From NCBI RefSeq assembly GCF_001424945.1, contig NZ_LMCW01000034.1, positions 153,831 through 217,830 on the forward strand: DNA of 64,000 bases. The letters are read 5' to 3'. The notes beneath the pieces were generated by a model, which did not search any database, was not told where the DNA came from, and worked only from the letters and a program-made list of their open reading frames with translations. Both the position numbers and the translations under genes were made by a program. Position 1 is the stretch's first letter. Every line of letters starts with the position of its first letter. This document shows, piece by piece, positions 1 through 8,439 of this stretch. The stretch comes from Rhizobium sp. Root1203 (GTDB taxonomy: Bacteria > Pseudomonadota > Alphaproteobacteria > Rhizobiales > Rhizobiaceae).

Positions 1-3000
1 AGCGAGCCGTCGATGAGGCGGCCGTAGAGATCGCGGATTTCAAGGCCGAGCTGACGCTGCCCGAAATACCAGTCCCCCGGATTCGGAGGCTCGTAGCGGG
101 TCAGATTGAGAATGCCGACATCGACAGCGGCAACCGTCACATAGGCGTCCTCGTTGGTACCGGCGCCTGCAACAGCAAGAGTGATGGGCAGCGGTCCGCG
201 CGGCAGCATCTTTTCAGGCGCGCCGATTTTGACCTGCAGCGCGCGGTCGGCCGGATCGACCTTCAGCCATTTGACGCCGATCGCGCGCATCGGCATGTGG
301 CTGTCCTGGGCATTGCCCGGGCGAAACAGGGTCGCCGTGACGTAAGCGCCGGCACCCCAGTCCGCGGTGACCGGGATATCCACCTCGCCGCCCTTGTCTC
401 CGATCGCAGCATTCTGGACGGCAACGAGTGTCTCCGTGCCCGCCACGATCATTAGTTCGCCGGCATATCGCGACGAAACCTTCAGCTTCGCCGTCTCACC
501 CACCTTGTAGCTTTCCTTGTCGAGCGCGATCTCCAGCCCGTCGGGCGTTTCCGTCGACGTTGCCTGGACGAACCAGCCGGCATCGAATTCGACGCTCGAC
601 GTCGGGCCGTCGGCCTCGGTGCTTTCGACCTCCAGCCGGTAGCGACCCCATCCGACGGGCGAAGAGATCTTGCCTCCGTCCATGCTCAAGTCGACATTGC
701 CGTTCGCAACCTGCTCTGCAGTGTAGACCGGCTCGTATTTCCACGCTGTCCCGTCGCGATACCATTGGTAATCGCGGTTGAGTTTGTAGAGCTTCCAGCG
801 AAGCCCTTTCATCTCTTCCTTCTGACCGTCTGCGCTGACGCCGATGGCTGTGAACTTGGCGATCGAGTTTTCGCCGAGATCGCCGGCAAACTCTGGCTTG
901 ATTCCAATCATCGGTCCCTGGTTCTTCACCGGAATGACCAGCGAACGCTCGATGGCACGGCCGCCTGTTTCCTGCATCCTGATATAGACAGTGGCGTTGA
1001 GAAGCTGCGTCGTCGCCGGCAGATCGCCGACTGTCAGGTCGGTGACGCCCTCACCGTTCTCGTCGAGTTCCGGCAGTCCTTCGATCGACTGGCGCGAATC
1101 CTCGCTTGCCTCTTCATCGGCAAGACCGAAGAAATATCCCGGAAAGGCCTCGCTCTGGCGCGTTGGCTTGATGACCACGTCGCCTTCAAGGGTCAGGCCG
1201 GCGGCTGGCGCACCGTAGAGATATTTCCCGCTGATATTGACCGTCGCCGGTGTCTCAGGGCCGATGACTTTGGCCTCGGTCTTGAGTTCCATATCAGTAC
1301 GATCCGGCACAAAATCGTCGACGAGGAAGCTCTTCGTCGCGATCGGAGAGCTCTTCGGATCGGTATGGACGTTCATCGTCCAGGTGCCGCGCATCGCATT
1401 GGCCTGAACGTCGAAATCGAACGCGTAGCCGCCGATGTTACTGGTCTGCCGCACGATCCGACGATCCTCGACGCCGTCCGGACGCAGGAAGATGAAGGTG
1501 AGCGGAAGGTTGTCAATCGCATTGCCATCGGTGTCGCGGGCAAGGGCGGCTGCATGAACCGTCTCGCCCGCGCGGTATATGCCACGCTCGGTCCAGGTCA
1601 GAACGTCGATTGCTCCAGGCGAGCTGCGGCCGGTAACGCCGCGGTCCGAAAGGTCGAAGCCGGCGCGGGTCATGTCGAGGAAGACGTAGTCGGACGCCCC
1701 GTTCCTTGCCGTGATCACGGCCGGCGTCAGCGCCGAGGTGCCGCGGATCAGCCCCGCCGTGAAGGTCGCGCGGCCGTCTTCGTCCGTCGTGGCCGTTCCA
1801 AGCACCTCATTGTTCTTTGCCAGCAGCTGAAGCTCTACGCCGGCCATCGGCTTGGCCGAAGCCAGCGAACGCGCAAACACGTTGAGGCCATCCGTACCGG
1901 CGTAGGTCGTGACGCCGATGTCCGACACGACGAACCATTGGGTTGCCTGGGCGTTCCAATCCTGATCCGGCGCGTTCGGTGCGGTTGCCGTCAGCACATA
2001 AACGCCGGGCTTTCGCTCCGGCAGCGCCTCGTCCACCGGGAAGCTGGTGACCACATCCTTGTTCAGGTCGTTGGCGATATCGATCGTGCCCTGCCAGACC
2101 AGCTCGCCGCTGTCATCCTCGATGCGTTGCGCACTGTAGCCGTCGAGCTGGGTGAGAAACTGCGAGCTCGTCAGCAACGGGGCGATACCCCGATCGCCAA
2201 TGCGGTAAAGCTTGAGATTGGATGACGCCATATTGACGGAAACGATCGGAATTCCACGCCTGGCCGTCGACGGCAGGACAAAGCTGTCGCCGGTGAAACG
2301 CACGCTCGCAGTGCGATCCTTGACATAAATATCGAGGCTAACCGGAGCTTCCAGAACTTCATCGACGGAAGAAGGCAGGCCGGTGCGGAAGGCTATCTTG
2401 TAGTTTTCCCCGTGCGTCAGGCCCTCGACGCAGATCTGCTTGTCCTTGGTTTCAAGGGCTTTTGGAGCGGCACCGTTGAGGGTCACGAACGGCGTGTAGT
2501 CGGTCGTCTTGACGAGCGAATCGGAGAACGTGACACAGGCACGGGGCGTTGCGCTGTCAGCGTCGACCGTATGCTCCGTAATGCGAAAACCCTGCGTGGA
2601 TTTCAGCTGGAGGAAAGCGGCCTGGACTTCCCTGTAGTTCACAAGTGCGAGGCTTGCCTTGTAGGAATTGAGGGCCGCACGATAGTTCGTATTCTTCTCA
2701 AGGGCAGCCGCAAGCACTGCGAGCGCGTCGGCGCGACTGGTCGCAGTTCGGGTTAGATCGTAGCCATTGAGCGCAGCAAGCACGGCCTGAGCGTAGATGT
2801 CACTGCCGCTGTTGGCGTCGGTTTTGACAAAGCTGTCGCCCGCGCGCGCCGTTTCCAGCCACAGGTCGGCACTCTCCGGCGTCAGCGCCAGTGCGCTGCG
2901 GAACGATTTCAACGCATCGACAACATTGCCGGCAGTCAGATCGATACGCGCGTTGGCAATGAGGCTGTCGGCACTCTGGCCCTGCTGGTCCTCGGCAACT

Positions 3001-3401
3001 TCGAGGTTCGCCTTGTCGTCGCGCGCCTGCTGGAGGACATCGCCTGAGAGGAACGCAACACGCGGGGCGGCGCCGATATCCGGCTCCTGCTCCTTCGCGG
3101 TCGAAATAATTTTACCAGCAATCGCGCCGGGGAAAGCGTTCATCGTCTTGAAATCGGACTTCAGAAAACACCATTTTGCGGTCGGATTGTAGGTGAATGC
3201 CTTGCAGACCTTGTCGCCGATGCAGCTCGCCTTGCACTGCTCCAGCGTCACGTTTTGCTCGGTGCGCAGATCGAAGCCGAAATAATCGGCATCCCGTACG
3301 GTCTGGATCTCCCGTTTCGTCTCTGCTGCGTGAGCCGCAACCCCTGCAAACAAGGTCGAAAGAGTAACGGCGACAGCCGCGAAAAACACGCGTGCAGACA
3401 T
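1..3401 (-). CDS. Alpha-2-macroglobulin family protein (YfhM-like), 3' end outside window
   Basis: Translating the minus strand from the ATG at 3401 gives 1,133 open codons running off the left edge. The protein starts with a signal peptide (residues 1 to about 25, ending AAHAAE) followed by a Cys-rich PAN/Apple-type segment (about residues 40-75, motifs EQCKASC and WCFLK), then a helical TPR-like stretch (about 130-230) and long beta-rich repeats typical of bacterial alpha-2-macroglobulins. The family is thought to trap periplasmic proteases, often together with a PBP1C peptidoglycan glycosyltransferase, which would lie beyond the left edge. There is no lipobox Cys after the signal, so this is probably a soluble periplasmic form, unlike the E. 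coli lipoprotein. The thioester region is not in the window. Start supported by a G-rich ribosome site (GGGGGG) just upstream. Confidence 0.88.
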   Translation of the reverse strand, partial: MSARVFFAAVAVTLSTLFAGVAAHAAETKREIQTVRDADYFGFDLRTEQNVTLEQCKASCIGDKVCKAFTYNPTAKWCFLKSDFKTMNAFPGAIAGKIISTAKEQEPDIGAAPRVAFLSGDVLQQARDDKANLEVAEDQQGQSADSLIANARIDLTAGNVVDALKSFRSALALTPESADLWLETARAGDSFVKTDANSGSDIYAQAVLAALNGYDLTRTATSRADALAVLAAALEKNTNYRAALNSYKASLALVNYREVQAAFLQLKSTQGFRITEHTVDADSATPRACVTFSDSLVKTTDYTPFVTLNGAAPKALETKDKQICVEGLTHGENYKIAFRTGLPSSVDEVLEAPVSLDIYVKDRTASVRFTGDSFVLPSTARRGIPIVSVNMASSNLKLYRIGDRGIAPLLTSSQFLTQLDGYSAQRIEDDSGELVWQGTIDIANDLNKDVVTSFPVDEALPERKPGVYVLTATAPNAPDQDWNAQATQWFVVSDIGVTTYAGTDGLNVFARSLASAKPMAGVELQLLAKNNEVLGTATTDEDGRATFTAGLIRGTSALTPAVITARNGASDYVFLDMTRAGFDLSDRGVTGRSSPGAIDVLTWTERGIYRAGETVHAAALARDTDGNAIDNLPLTFIFLRPDGVEDRRIVRQTSNIGGYAFDFDVQANAMRGTWTMNVHTDPKSSPIATKSFLVDDFVPDRTDMELKTEAKVIGPETPATVNISGKYLYGAPAAGLTLEGDVVIKPTRQSEAFPGYFFGLADEEASEDSRQSIEGLPELDENGEGVTDLTVGDLPATTQLLNATVYIRMQETGGRAIERSLVIPVKNQGPMIGIKPEFAGDLGENSIAKFTAIGVSADGQKEEMKGLRWKLYKLNRDYQWYRDGTAWKYEPVYTAEQVANGNVDLSMDGGKISSPVGWGRYRLEVESTEADGPTSSVEFDAGWFVQATSTETPDGLEIALDKESYKVGETAKLKVSSRYAGELMIVAGTETLVAVQNAAIGDKGGEVDIPVTADWGAGAYVTATLFRPGNAQDSHMPMRAIGVKWLKVDPADRALQVKIGAPEKMLPRGPLPITLAVAGAGTNEDAYVTVAAVDVGILNLTRYEPPNPGDWYFGQRQLGLEIRDLYGRLIDGS

Positions 3402-3565
3402 AGTGCCCCCCAAGATGCTGGCGCTGGATCACGTCACTCTCCGGTCTCCCGTTCCGCTTGTCAACTCGGCGCATGAGCTGCGCGGCAACTAACCCTGTTC
3501 CTTATCGGAACGCCAGGAAACAACCTCGTGACAGGTACCGCATCACCTGGAGGCAATCCGTTGAC

Positions 3566-3588
3566 GTTAAACATTTTTTAATGTTAAC
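3566..3588. promoter_or_regulatory. Inverted repeat upstream of the receiver-domain gene
   Basis: The sequence GTTAAACATT (3566-3575) faces AATGTTAAC (3580-3588), an imperfect dyad with one bulged base, directly after a TTGACG (3561-3566) that could serve as a -35 element. It lies in the AT-rich gap between the divergent alpha-2-macroglobulin gene and the receiver gene at 3684. It could be an operator; no specific regulator is recognised. Confidence 0.3.
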
Positions 3589-3683
3589 AACACCTTACGT
3601 CGAAACAAATCTGCATCGCGGTGGAACATATCTGCTACGGACCCGTTATGTGATCGAGTTCTTTCGAATGAAAGGCGAGAACT

Positions 3684-4094
3684 GTGATTGGTACGAGCGT
3701 AGAGCGTAATCCAGCGGATAGGGCTGCCGAAAAGCACCGGGTCTTGATCGTCGAGGACGAGCTGTTCATCGCCCTCGATCTTGAGGCGACGGTCAAGGCC
3801 ATGGGCTTTGATGTCGCCGGGCTTGCATCGGGAAAGGACCAGGCGTTGGAACTGGCACCGGCAGCCGACATCGCATTTGTCGACGTCAATCTTTCCGATG
3901 GTCCGACGGGTCCGGAGATCGGCCGCCGTCTGGTGGAGGAATACGGCGTTACCGTCGTCTTCATGACCGGCAATCCGGAGGCGGTTGCCGGCCAGCTGCA
4001 AGGGGCATTGGGGGTCGTCACAAAGCCGGCAATGCCGTCGGTCGTGGAGAGATCGCTGAAGCGCGCCGCGGAAGCACGCCGCAGGTGCGGCTAA
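3684..4094 (+). CDS. Single-domain response regulator (receiver protein)
   Basis: A 136-residue protein consisting essentially of one CheY-like receiver domain. The acidic pocket is VEDE (E24, D25), the phospho-acceptor is D67 (FVDVN), the switch Thr is T95 (MTGN) and the conserved Lys is K114 (TKP). No output domain follows, so it probably acts through protein-protein contacts, for example in a phosphorelay. No histidine kinase is next to it. The start is a GTG with AAGGCGAG upstream. It is convergent with the HupE-like gene, 53 bp away. Confidence 0.82.
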   Translation: MIGTSVERNPADRAAEKHRVLIVEDELFIALDLEATVKAMGFDVAGLASGKDQALELAPAADIAFVDVNLSDGPTGPEIGRRLVEEYGVTVVFMTGNPEAVAGQLQGALGVVTKPAMPSVVERSLKRAAEARRRCG

Positions 4095-4147
4095 GAGATC
4101 GCTTCTCCCCCGAGCTGAAAAGCCCGCCTTTTCGCGGACCGCCCGTT

Positions 4148-4750
4148 TCAGATGAGGCCTGCCAGAAGGCTGACGCCTGCCAGCGCTGCTATGCCGCCTG
4201 CCGCGCGCGTGGCAAATGTGCCAGAGCGACCGCCGACTTTGCCGATCAGAGAGCCGATCGCAAGACCCGCAACATGAAGCGCTGCGGTCGCCATCATGAA
4301 GCCGGCCGCATACGCCAGGCCGGCTGCGGCTGCTGGCATTTCAGCACCGTGAGCGTGACCGTGAGCGATCGCGAACAACCCGACGATGCCTGCAGCAATT
4401 GCGACGGGAGCCCTGATACCAAGCGCGACGATCGCCCCCAAAATGATGACCGACAGCGCGATGCCAATCTCGACAAAAGGAATGGCGACACCCGTCATGC
4501 CGAGTACGCCGCCTCCGGCCATCACCAGAACAAAGGTCGTCGGCACAACCCAGACGGCGCGGCCGCCAAGCTGCCAGGCAAGAACGCCGACCATGACCAT
4601 GGCGAGCACATGGTCCAGGCCGGAAAGCGGATGGCTGAAACCATGAACGAAGCCGAATGTATCCCCAACGCCGGTGTGGGCAAAAGCAAGCGACGGAGCA
4701 AGGAAAAGAGCCGCGAGCGCGGCGCCGAATTTAACGCTTTTTGTAAACAT
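4148..4750 (-). CDS. HupE/UreJ family membrane protein
   Basis: A 200-residue polytopic inner-membrane protein. The true start is the ATG at 4750 (MFTKSVKFGAALA), giving a cleavable signal ending in SLAFA, so that the mature protein begins with His. The N-terminal His-rich motif (HGFSHPLSGLDHVLAM) and a second cluster (AHGHAHG) are hallmarks of the HupE/UreJ family, linked to nickel or other metal uptake. Roughly six hydrophobic segments follow. No hydrogenase or urease genes are in the window; the neighbours are copper-handling genes, so copper or a related metal is plausible here, by inference. Confidence 0.8.
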   Translation of the reverse strand: MFTKSVKFGAALAALFLAPSLAFAHTGVGDTFGFVHGFSHPLSGLDHVLAMVMVGVLAWQLGGRAVWVVPTTFVLVMAGGGVLGMTGVAIPFVEIGIALSVIILGAIVALGIRAPVAIAAGIVGLFAIAHGHAHGAEMPAAAAGLAYAAGFMMATAALHVAGLAIGSLIGKVGGRSGTFATRAAGGIAALAGVSLLAGLI

Positions 4751-4869
4751 GTGGGCCCCTTTAAATGTGCAATGTCGCCTCGGAACGTGACACGGCAGAC
4801 CGGCCCGATAAAGAGAAAAAGTGCGCACTACCGTCATTTGACGTAGGTGCTGTGGGTACGGAAATTGGG

Positions 4870-5760
4870 TCAGACCGGCGCCAACGTGCCGAACCATGCA
4901 ACGAGCGCGACGACAGCTACGCCGAGGCATAGCTCGGCTATGGTTGCGAGCTTCAGCGCAAGCAGAGACCGACTGAGGCCAAGGCGAGGCACAATCACGT
5001 ATCGGTTGACGATCGCGAGGGTCACCATGACGCCGACCAGCCCGATCTTTGCGGCAAGCAGCACCTGATAGGTGCGAGACCAATCCGACGGGACGCCTCC
5101 GACGATCAGCATCGTATTGGCGGTCCCCGACAGAAGGACAAGCGCGACAGCAACGTGCCCCGCTGTGGAAAATCGTGTCAACGCCGGCCGGGCTTCATGT
5201 TGCCACTTGGTATCGTGAAGCAATGGCAGAACGGCGAGAACCGGCACAAGAGCGCCAAGCCATGCACCGCCCGACAGCAGATGAAGGGCATCGTTCGCCC
5301 GATGGAGGACCCGCAACCAGCCACTGTTCATCGCCGCATGGCCGCTTATCGCGAGCGTGAGCACCAGTAGCCCGGCGCAAACGGCTCGCGCCGGCGGCCG
5401 GTGCCTGCCTGGCAGTGCAAACGTAGCGATGAGCAGGGCACTGAGACAGGCCTGTGCCAGCCACGCCCGACCCACACCGGTATCAAGCACAACGGTTTGC
5501 AGCACGCTTGACGAAAGGGCATCGCGCCATCCGTCGCCTATCGCCGCCGCCCGCAATGGAAGCATCCCGGCCGTCGTCGCGATAACCGTCAAGACCGCAA
5601 CGTTGCGCGACACGCGAAGCCGGTGATCCAACAGCTGCGACAACCGTGCCGGCACGAGGCAGGCGAGATAGACCGACACACCCCACAGGAAGAGACCTGC
5701 GCCGTCGAACAGGAAGCGGCACAGGATCAGGCCATGGTCCCCATCAAAGGTCACGGTCAA
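4870..5760 (-). CDS. copD: CopD-family copper resistance membrane protein
   Basis: A 296-residue multi-pass membrane protein (about eight hydrophobic segments) of the CopD family, which is proposed to move copper across the inner membrane together with periplasmic CopC. Family-typical features include the LHRANDALHLLSGGAWLG segment with conserved His, and a C-terminal region rich in small residues ending in AWFGTLAPV. It follows copC after 2 bp, so the two are clearly co-transcribed. The start is either the TTG at 5760 or an in-frame GTG at 5754; neither has a strong ribosome site, which suggests coupling to copC translation. Confidence 0.83.
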   Translation of the reverse strand: MTVTFDGDHGLILCRFLFDGAGLFLWGVSVYLACLVPARLSQLLDHRLRVSRNVAVLTVIATTAGMLPLRAAAIGDGWRDALSSSVLQTVVLDTGVGRAWLAQACLSALLIATFALPGRHRPPARAVCAGLLVLTLAISGHAAMNSGWLRVLHRANDALHLLSGGAWLGALVPVLAVLPLLHDTKWQHEARPALTRFSTAGHVAVALVLLSGTANTMLIVGGVPSDWSRTYQVLLAAKIGLVGVMVTLAIVNRYVIVPRLGLSRSLLALKLATIAELCLGVAVVALVAWFGTLAPV

Positions 5761-5762
5761 CG

Positions 5763-6131
5763 TCAGGGCTTGACGACAAAATCAAGGGCGCCCTTGGTCT
5801 TGTGGCCATCGGTCGAAAGCACGTGCCACTCCACCGTGTAGCGGCCGGCATCGAGCTTCTCAGTCACGGGTAGTGTCAGCGTCTTGCCCTCGTCCAGCAG
5901 TCTTGCGTCGCCGACTTTGACCGCAGCCTTGCCGGGCCCAACGATGGAAATTCCTGAGAATTTGAGTTCCAGTTCCTCGGAAAAGCGCAAATCGATCTCG
6001 GTCGGTGCGATTGCGACCGTCGCCTTGTCGGCAGGAACGCTGGCGGTGAGGTGTGCGTGTGCCAGCGCCTGGCCGCAAAGGCCGAGGGATATCGCAGCGC
6101 AGATGACGGAAAGGCGGGTGAATTCATGCAT
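5763..6131 (-). CDS. copC: CopC-type periplasmic copper-binding protein
   Basis: A 122-residue secreted beta-sandwich protein. After a signal peptide ending QALA the mature protein starts HAHL, giving the N-terminal His of the CopC copper site; a second conserved part is the STDGHK motif near the C-terminus. The ATG at 6131 has a clear AGGAGA site, so upstream in-frame codons are not used. It lies between pcuAC-like and copD genes on the same strand. Copper loading is established for the family; the order of transfer among these neighbours is inference. Confidence 0.88.
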   Translation of the reverse strand: MHEFTRLSVICAAISLGLCGQALAHAHLTASVPADKATVAIAPTEIDLRFSEELELKFSGISIVGPGKAAVKVGDARLLDEGKTLTLPVTEKLDAGRYTVEWHVLSTDGHKTKGALDFVVKP

Positions 6132-6189
6132 GAGGATGTCTCCTGGGGATACGGGAAACGCGCGGAACGTCCGGTGGACGGGAATGGTC

Positions 6190-6735
6190 CTATTGCGGCT
6201 TGGACATATCCATGCCGCCCATGTCCGTGTGATCCATATTCTTGTGATCCATGGTCGAGTGGTCACCGCCCCCGCTTGGTCCGCCTGCGTTGCCGACGGA
6301 AAATTCCACGTCGACGGCACCTGCCTTTTCGAAGGTCAACGTTGCCTTGATCATCTCGCCTGCCTTGAAGGGCTGCGTCACGCTCATGAACATGATGTGA
6401 TAACCGCCTGGCTTGAGCTCGACCGTCTTGCCGGCGGGAACCACGAGGCCGCCACTCACCGGCCGCATCGTCATGACGCCACCATCGACGCTCATCAGGT
6501 GAACCTCGGCCGACGCTGCCCGATCGGAGGACACGCTGACCAGCCTGTCGTCTGTCGACCCGTTGTTGGTGATGTTCATGTAGCCGCCACCGACTTTTGC
6601 ACCGGGGACCATAGCGCGCGCATGCGGGTGGCCGATCTCGATGTCACCCGCCTTGAAGCCGTGAGCGGTTGAGAACGTGGCAAACAGACCTGCAAACAAC
6701 AGGCTGGCTATTGGGATAATGAACTTTTTCATCAT
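6190..6735 (-). CDS. PCu(A)C-family periplasmic copper chaperone
   Basis: A 181-residue secreted protein starting at the tandem ATGATG (6735), preceded by AAGGAG. Signal peptide about residues 1-24, then the PCuAC fold with its copper-site His and Met residues (GHPHARAM, AEVHLM, GGYHIMFM). PCuAC proteins deliver Cu(I) to cytochrome c oxidase or buffer periplasmic copper. The C-terminal tail (last ~30 residues) is unusually rich in Met, His and Asp, repeating MDH and MDM, and probably forms an extra Cu(I) site. copC begins 58 bp downstream. Confidence 0.88.
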   Translation of the reverse strand: MMKKFIIPIASLLFAGLFATFSTAHGFKAGDIEIGHPHARAMVPGAKVGGGYMNITNNGSTDDRLVSVSSDRAASAEVHLMSVDGGVMTMRPVSGGLVVPAGKTVELKPGGYHIMFMSVTQPFKAGEMIKATLTFEKAGAVDVEFSVGNAGGPSGGGDHSTMDHKNMDHTDMGGMDMSKPQ

Positions 6736-6772
6736 GGTTGCTCCTTGCGGGGACGACGCTTCGTCTGACCGC

Positions 6773-6786
6773 GCACGACGTCGTGC
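6773..6786. promoter_or_regulatory. Perfect 14-bp palindrome upstream of the PCuAC gene
   Basis: GCACGAC followed directly by GTCGTGC is a perfect dyad, 38 bp upstream of the PCuAC start in the 181-bp gap after the DUF2946-like gene. Position and symmetry fit an operator for the copper cluster. It does not match a CueR or CopY site that I know, so the regulator is unassigned. Confidence 0.3.
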
Positions 6787-6916
6787 CAGCGTGGCGACGG
6801 CCTTCGGTGCGGGACGAGATTTGACATGACTATGATCTGAATTGGGCCGAACGCGACACAGCAAGGCGAAGCGCTGGAATGGCGACAAGCGTCACGACAT
6901 CTGTCGGAACGCAGGT

Positions 6917-7321
6917 TCAAGCAAAAGCGGGATTTCGCGGGGGCGCCCTTGCGCCTCTGCTGCGAGGAAATAATTGCCGGTGAAAGACAAGGACCTCGAC
7001 CCGTGACGCATCGGTTGCCTTGATCAGAAGACGCTCGATGCCGCCGGAACCGGGAGCATGCAACAGGACCGAGGAACTTATCCGGCAGGCTTCGCACTTG
7101 GCGGCATGGAATTGATCATGCGTGTGCTTTCCATCGACCTTGCCGGCAATGCAGATGACGGGCAACGTGCCGTCGGGAAGAACGTATTCTGCAAACTCGG
7201 GAGCGATGAAAGTGCCGTTGGCGAAGGCGGGGGCCTGATGAGCAAAGCCGACGAACAGCAGAGCGATGGCGCAAGTCATGCGCACCAGCCACTGAGCTGC
7301 GTTCGTTCTTCCGGCTGTCAC
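6917..7321 (-). CDS. Small secreted DUF2946-like protein
   Basis: About 134 residues from a GTG at 7321, chosen because GAGG sits 5 nt upstream and because the protein then opens with a signal peptide (residues 1 to about 33, ending in PAFA). The mature part carries CIAG, a His pair (KHTHDQFH) and a KCEAC motif, so metal or thiol chemistry is likely. DUF2946-like proteins often accompany copper and TonB-linked metal genes. It is the first gene of the minus-strand copper cluster. Family assignment is by resemblance and remains tentative. Confidence 0.6.
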   Translation of the reverse strand: MTAGRTNAAQWLVRMTCAIALLFVGFAHQAPAFANGTFIAPEFAEYVLPDGTLPVICIAGKVDGKHTHDQFHAAKCEACRISSSVLLHAPGSGGIERLLIKATDASRVEVLVFHRQLFPRSRGARAPPRNPAFA

Positions 7322-7505
7322 CTTGTCCTCACCGTCTCTCGGTTCCGCTGTCTGTACGGAGGATTCCACTAAACTGCAATGCGGCAATTTAGGCAACTCG
7401 CACAAGCCAGACCAACCCTGCAACGACGAGATGTGGCACGGCGTACCCACAGGCGCGGCAGCCGATCGGGGGTTCCGGTTTCATTAGTGGAACCCGCGAA
7501 AACGT

Positions 7506-8381
7506 TTATTGGGCCACCATTACCGACCCGTCCTCCCAAACGTTTCCGCTCCAGACATTGCCTTCGCCGCCCGGATCGAACGACGTCGTGGGGCCGTATG
7601 ACCCACATTTTCCATTGGGGCCCCGTGTCCAGACATTGCCTGTCACGACGATAAACGTTGGATTGCTGCCAAAGGGCTTTCCCGGGTTGTATCCGAATGA
7701 TGTGCAATAGCCACCCGGTGTGGCGAGAAACAGGTTGCGCTCAAACGTGAACCGCGTGAGCACGGCAAAGTCGCCATAAATCTGGGCACTGCCCGAGCAG
7801 CCACCTTCCTTGTCGTCTTCAACGTCGCAAACAATGGTATTGTGCCGAAGTGTCACATCATGCCAGCCGTTGGACAAGAAACCGCCGAGATGCTGCGGCT
7901 GGCCGGGTTGAAGATATTGTCCGTGGAGCCAGGAATCCTCGATGAGGCAATTGGGCGTGCACTGGATGCTCGTTTGCCCGCCCCTCACGTCGACGCGCCG
8001 CGCGGTGACGTCTGAAAAGCCTATGGCTGGTCCCTTCCATCTGCCCCCGTCGACAAGGCTGTCTTCAATCGTAAGCGAAGCGCCCGGAGTGTCGACTTCG
8101 ATCCGTCCCGTGGTGCTACGCGTAATCCGCACGCCCGGTGCCTTCACAAACAGGTCGCACTCTACCGAACGGGCATCAATGACCGTGTTCGGCTCGGTTA
8201 TATCGCATGGTCCGTCATATGGCGCGAGAACGGTTCCCTTCGGGACGCCGGTATTGCCGGGTCCAGGGAAGCTGCTCAAGTCAACAGGTATCGGGGGAAC
8301 CTCGCTTGACTGAACGGCATCCGGACCCAGCGCAATCAACAGCGAAGCCGCGACGGCCGGCCAGCTCGAAAGTGCGGTCAA
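7506..8381 (-). CDS. Secreted right-handed beta-helix protein
   Basis: A 291-residue secreted protein starting at a TTG at 8381, which is well supported by AGGAGG 8 nt upstream. After the signal peptide come short hydrophobic/Asn/Gly-rich coils typical of a parallel beta-helix (for example GRIEVDTPGASLTIEDS, TLRHNTIVCDVEDD, FERNLFLATPGG). Several Cys are spaced so that they could form disulfides. Beta-helix proteins of this kind bind or cleave polysaccharides, but no pectate-lyase or other catalytic signature could be fixed. It lies at the left edge of the EPS region, same strand as the two glycosyltransferases upstream, so an EPS-related role is inferred. Confidence 0.72.
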   Translation of the reverse strand: MTALSSWPAVAASLLIALGPDAVQSSEVPPIPVDLSSFPGPGNTGVPKGTVLAPYDGPCDITEPNTVIDARSVECDLFVKAPGVRITRSTTGRIEVDTPGASLTIEDSLVDGGRWKGPAIGFSDVTARRVDVRGGQTSIQCTPNCLIEDSWLHGQYLQPGQPQHLGGFLSNGWHDVTLRHNTIVCDVEDDKEGGCSGSAQIYGDFAVLTRFTFERNLFLATPGGYCTSFGYNPGKPFGSNPTFIVVTGNVWTRGPNGKCGSYGPTTSFDPGGEGNVWSGNVWEDGSVMVAQ

Positions 8382-8439
8382 TGGTCTGGCCTCCTACCCG
8401 GTAAGGCGCTTGTCGCATTTTCTATGATCGCTTGGCTGC

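Noticed and set aside
765-2225. 486-codon open frame on the plus strand
   Set aside because: It is antisense to the alpha-2-macroglobulin gene, shows no domain, and arises from GC-rich codon bias.
4095-4147. Possible terminator between the receiver gene and HupE
   Set aside because: CTGAAA and TTTCAG can pair but the inner part does not; too weak to call.
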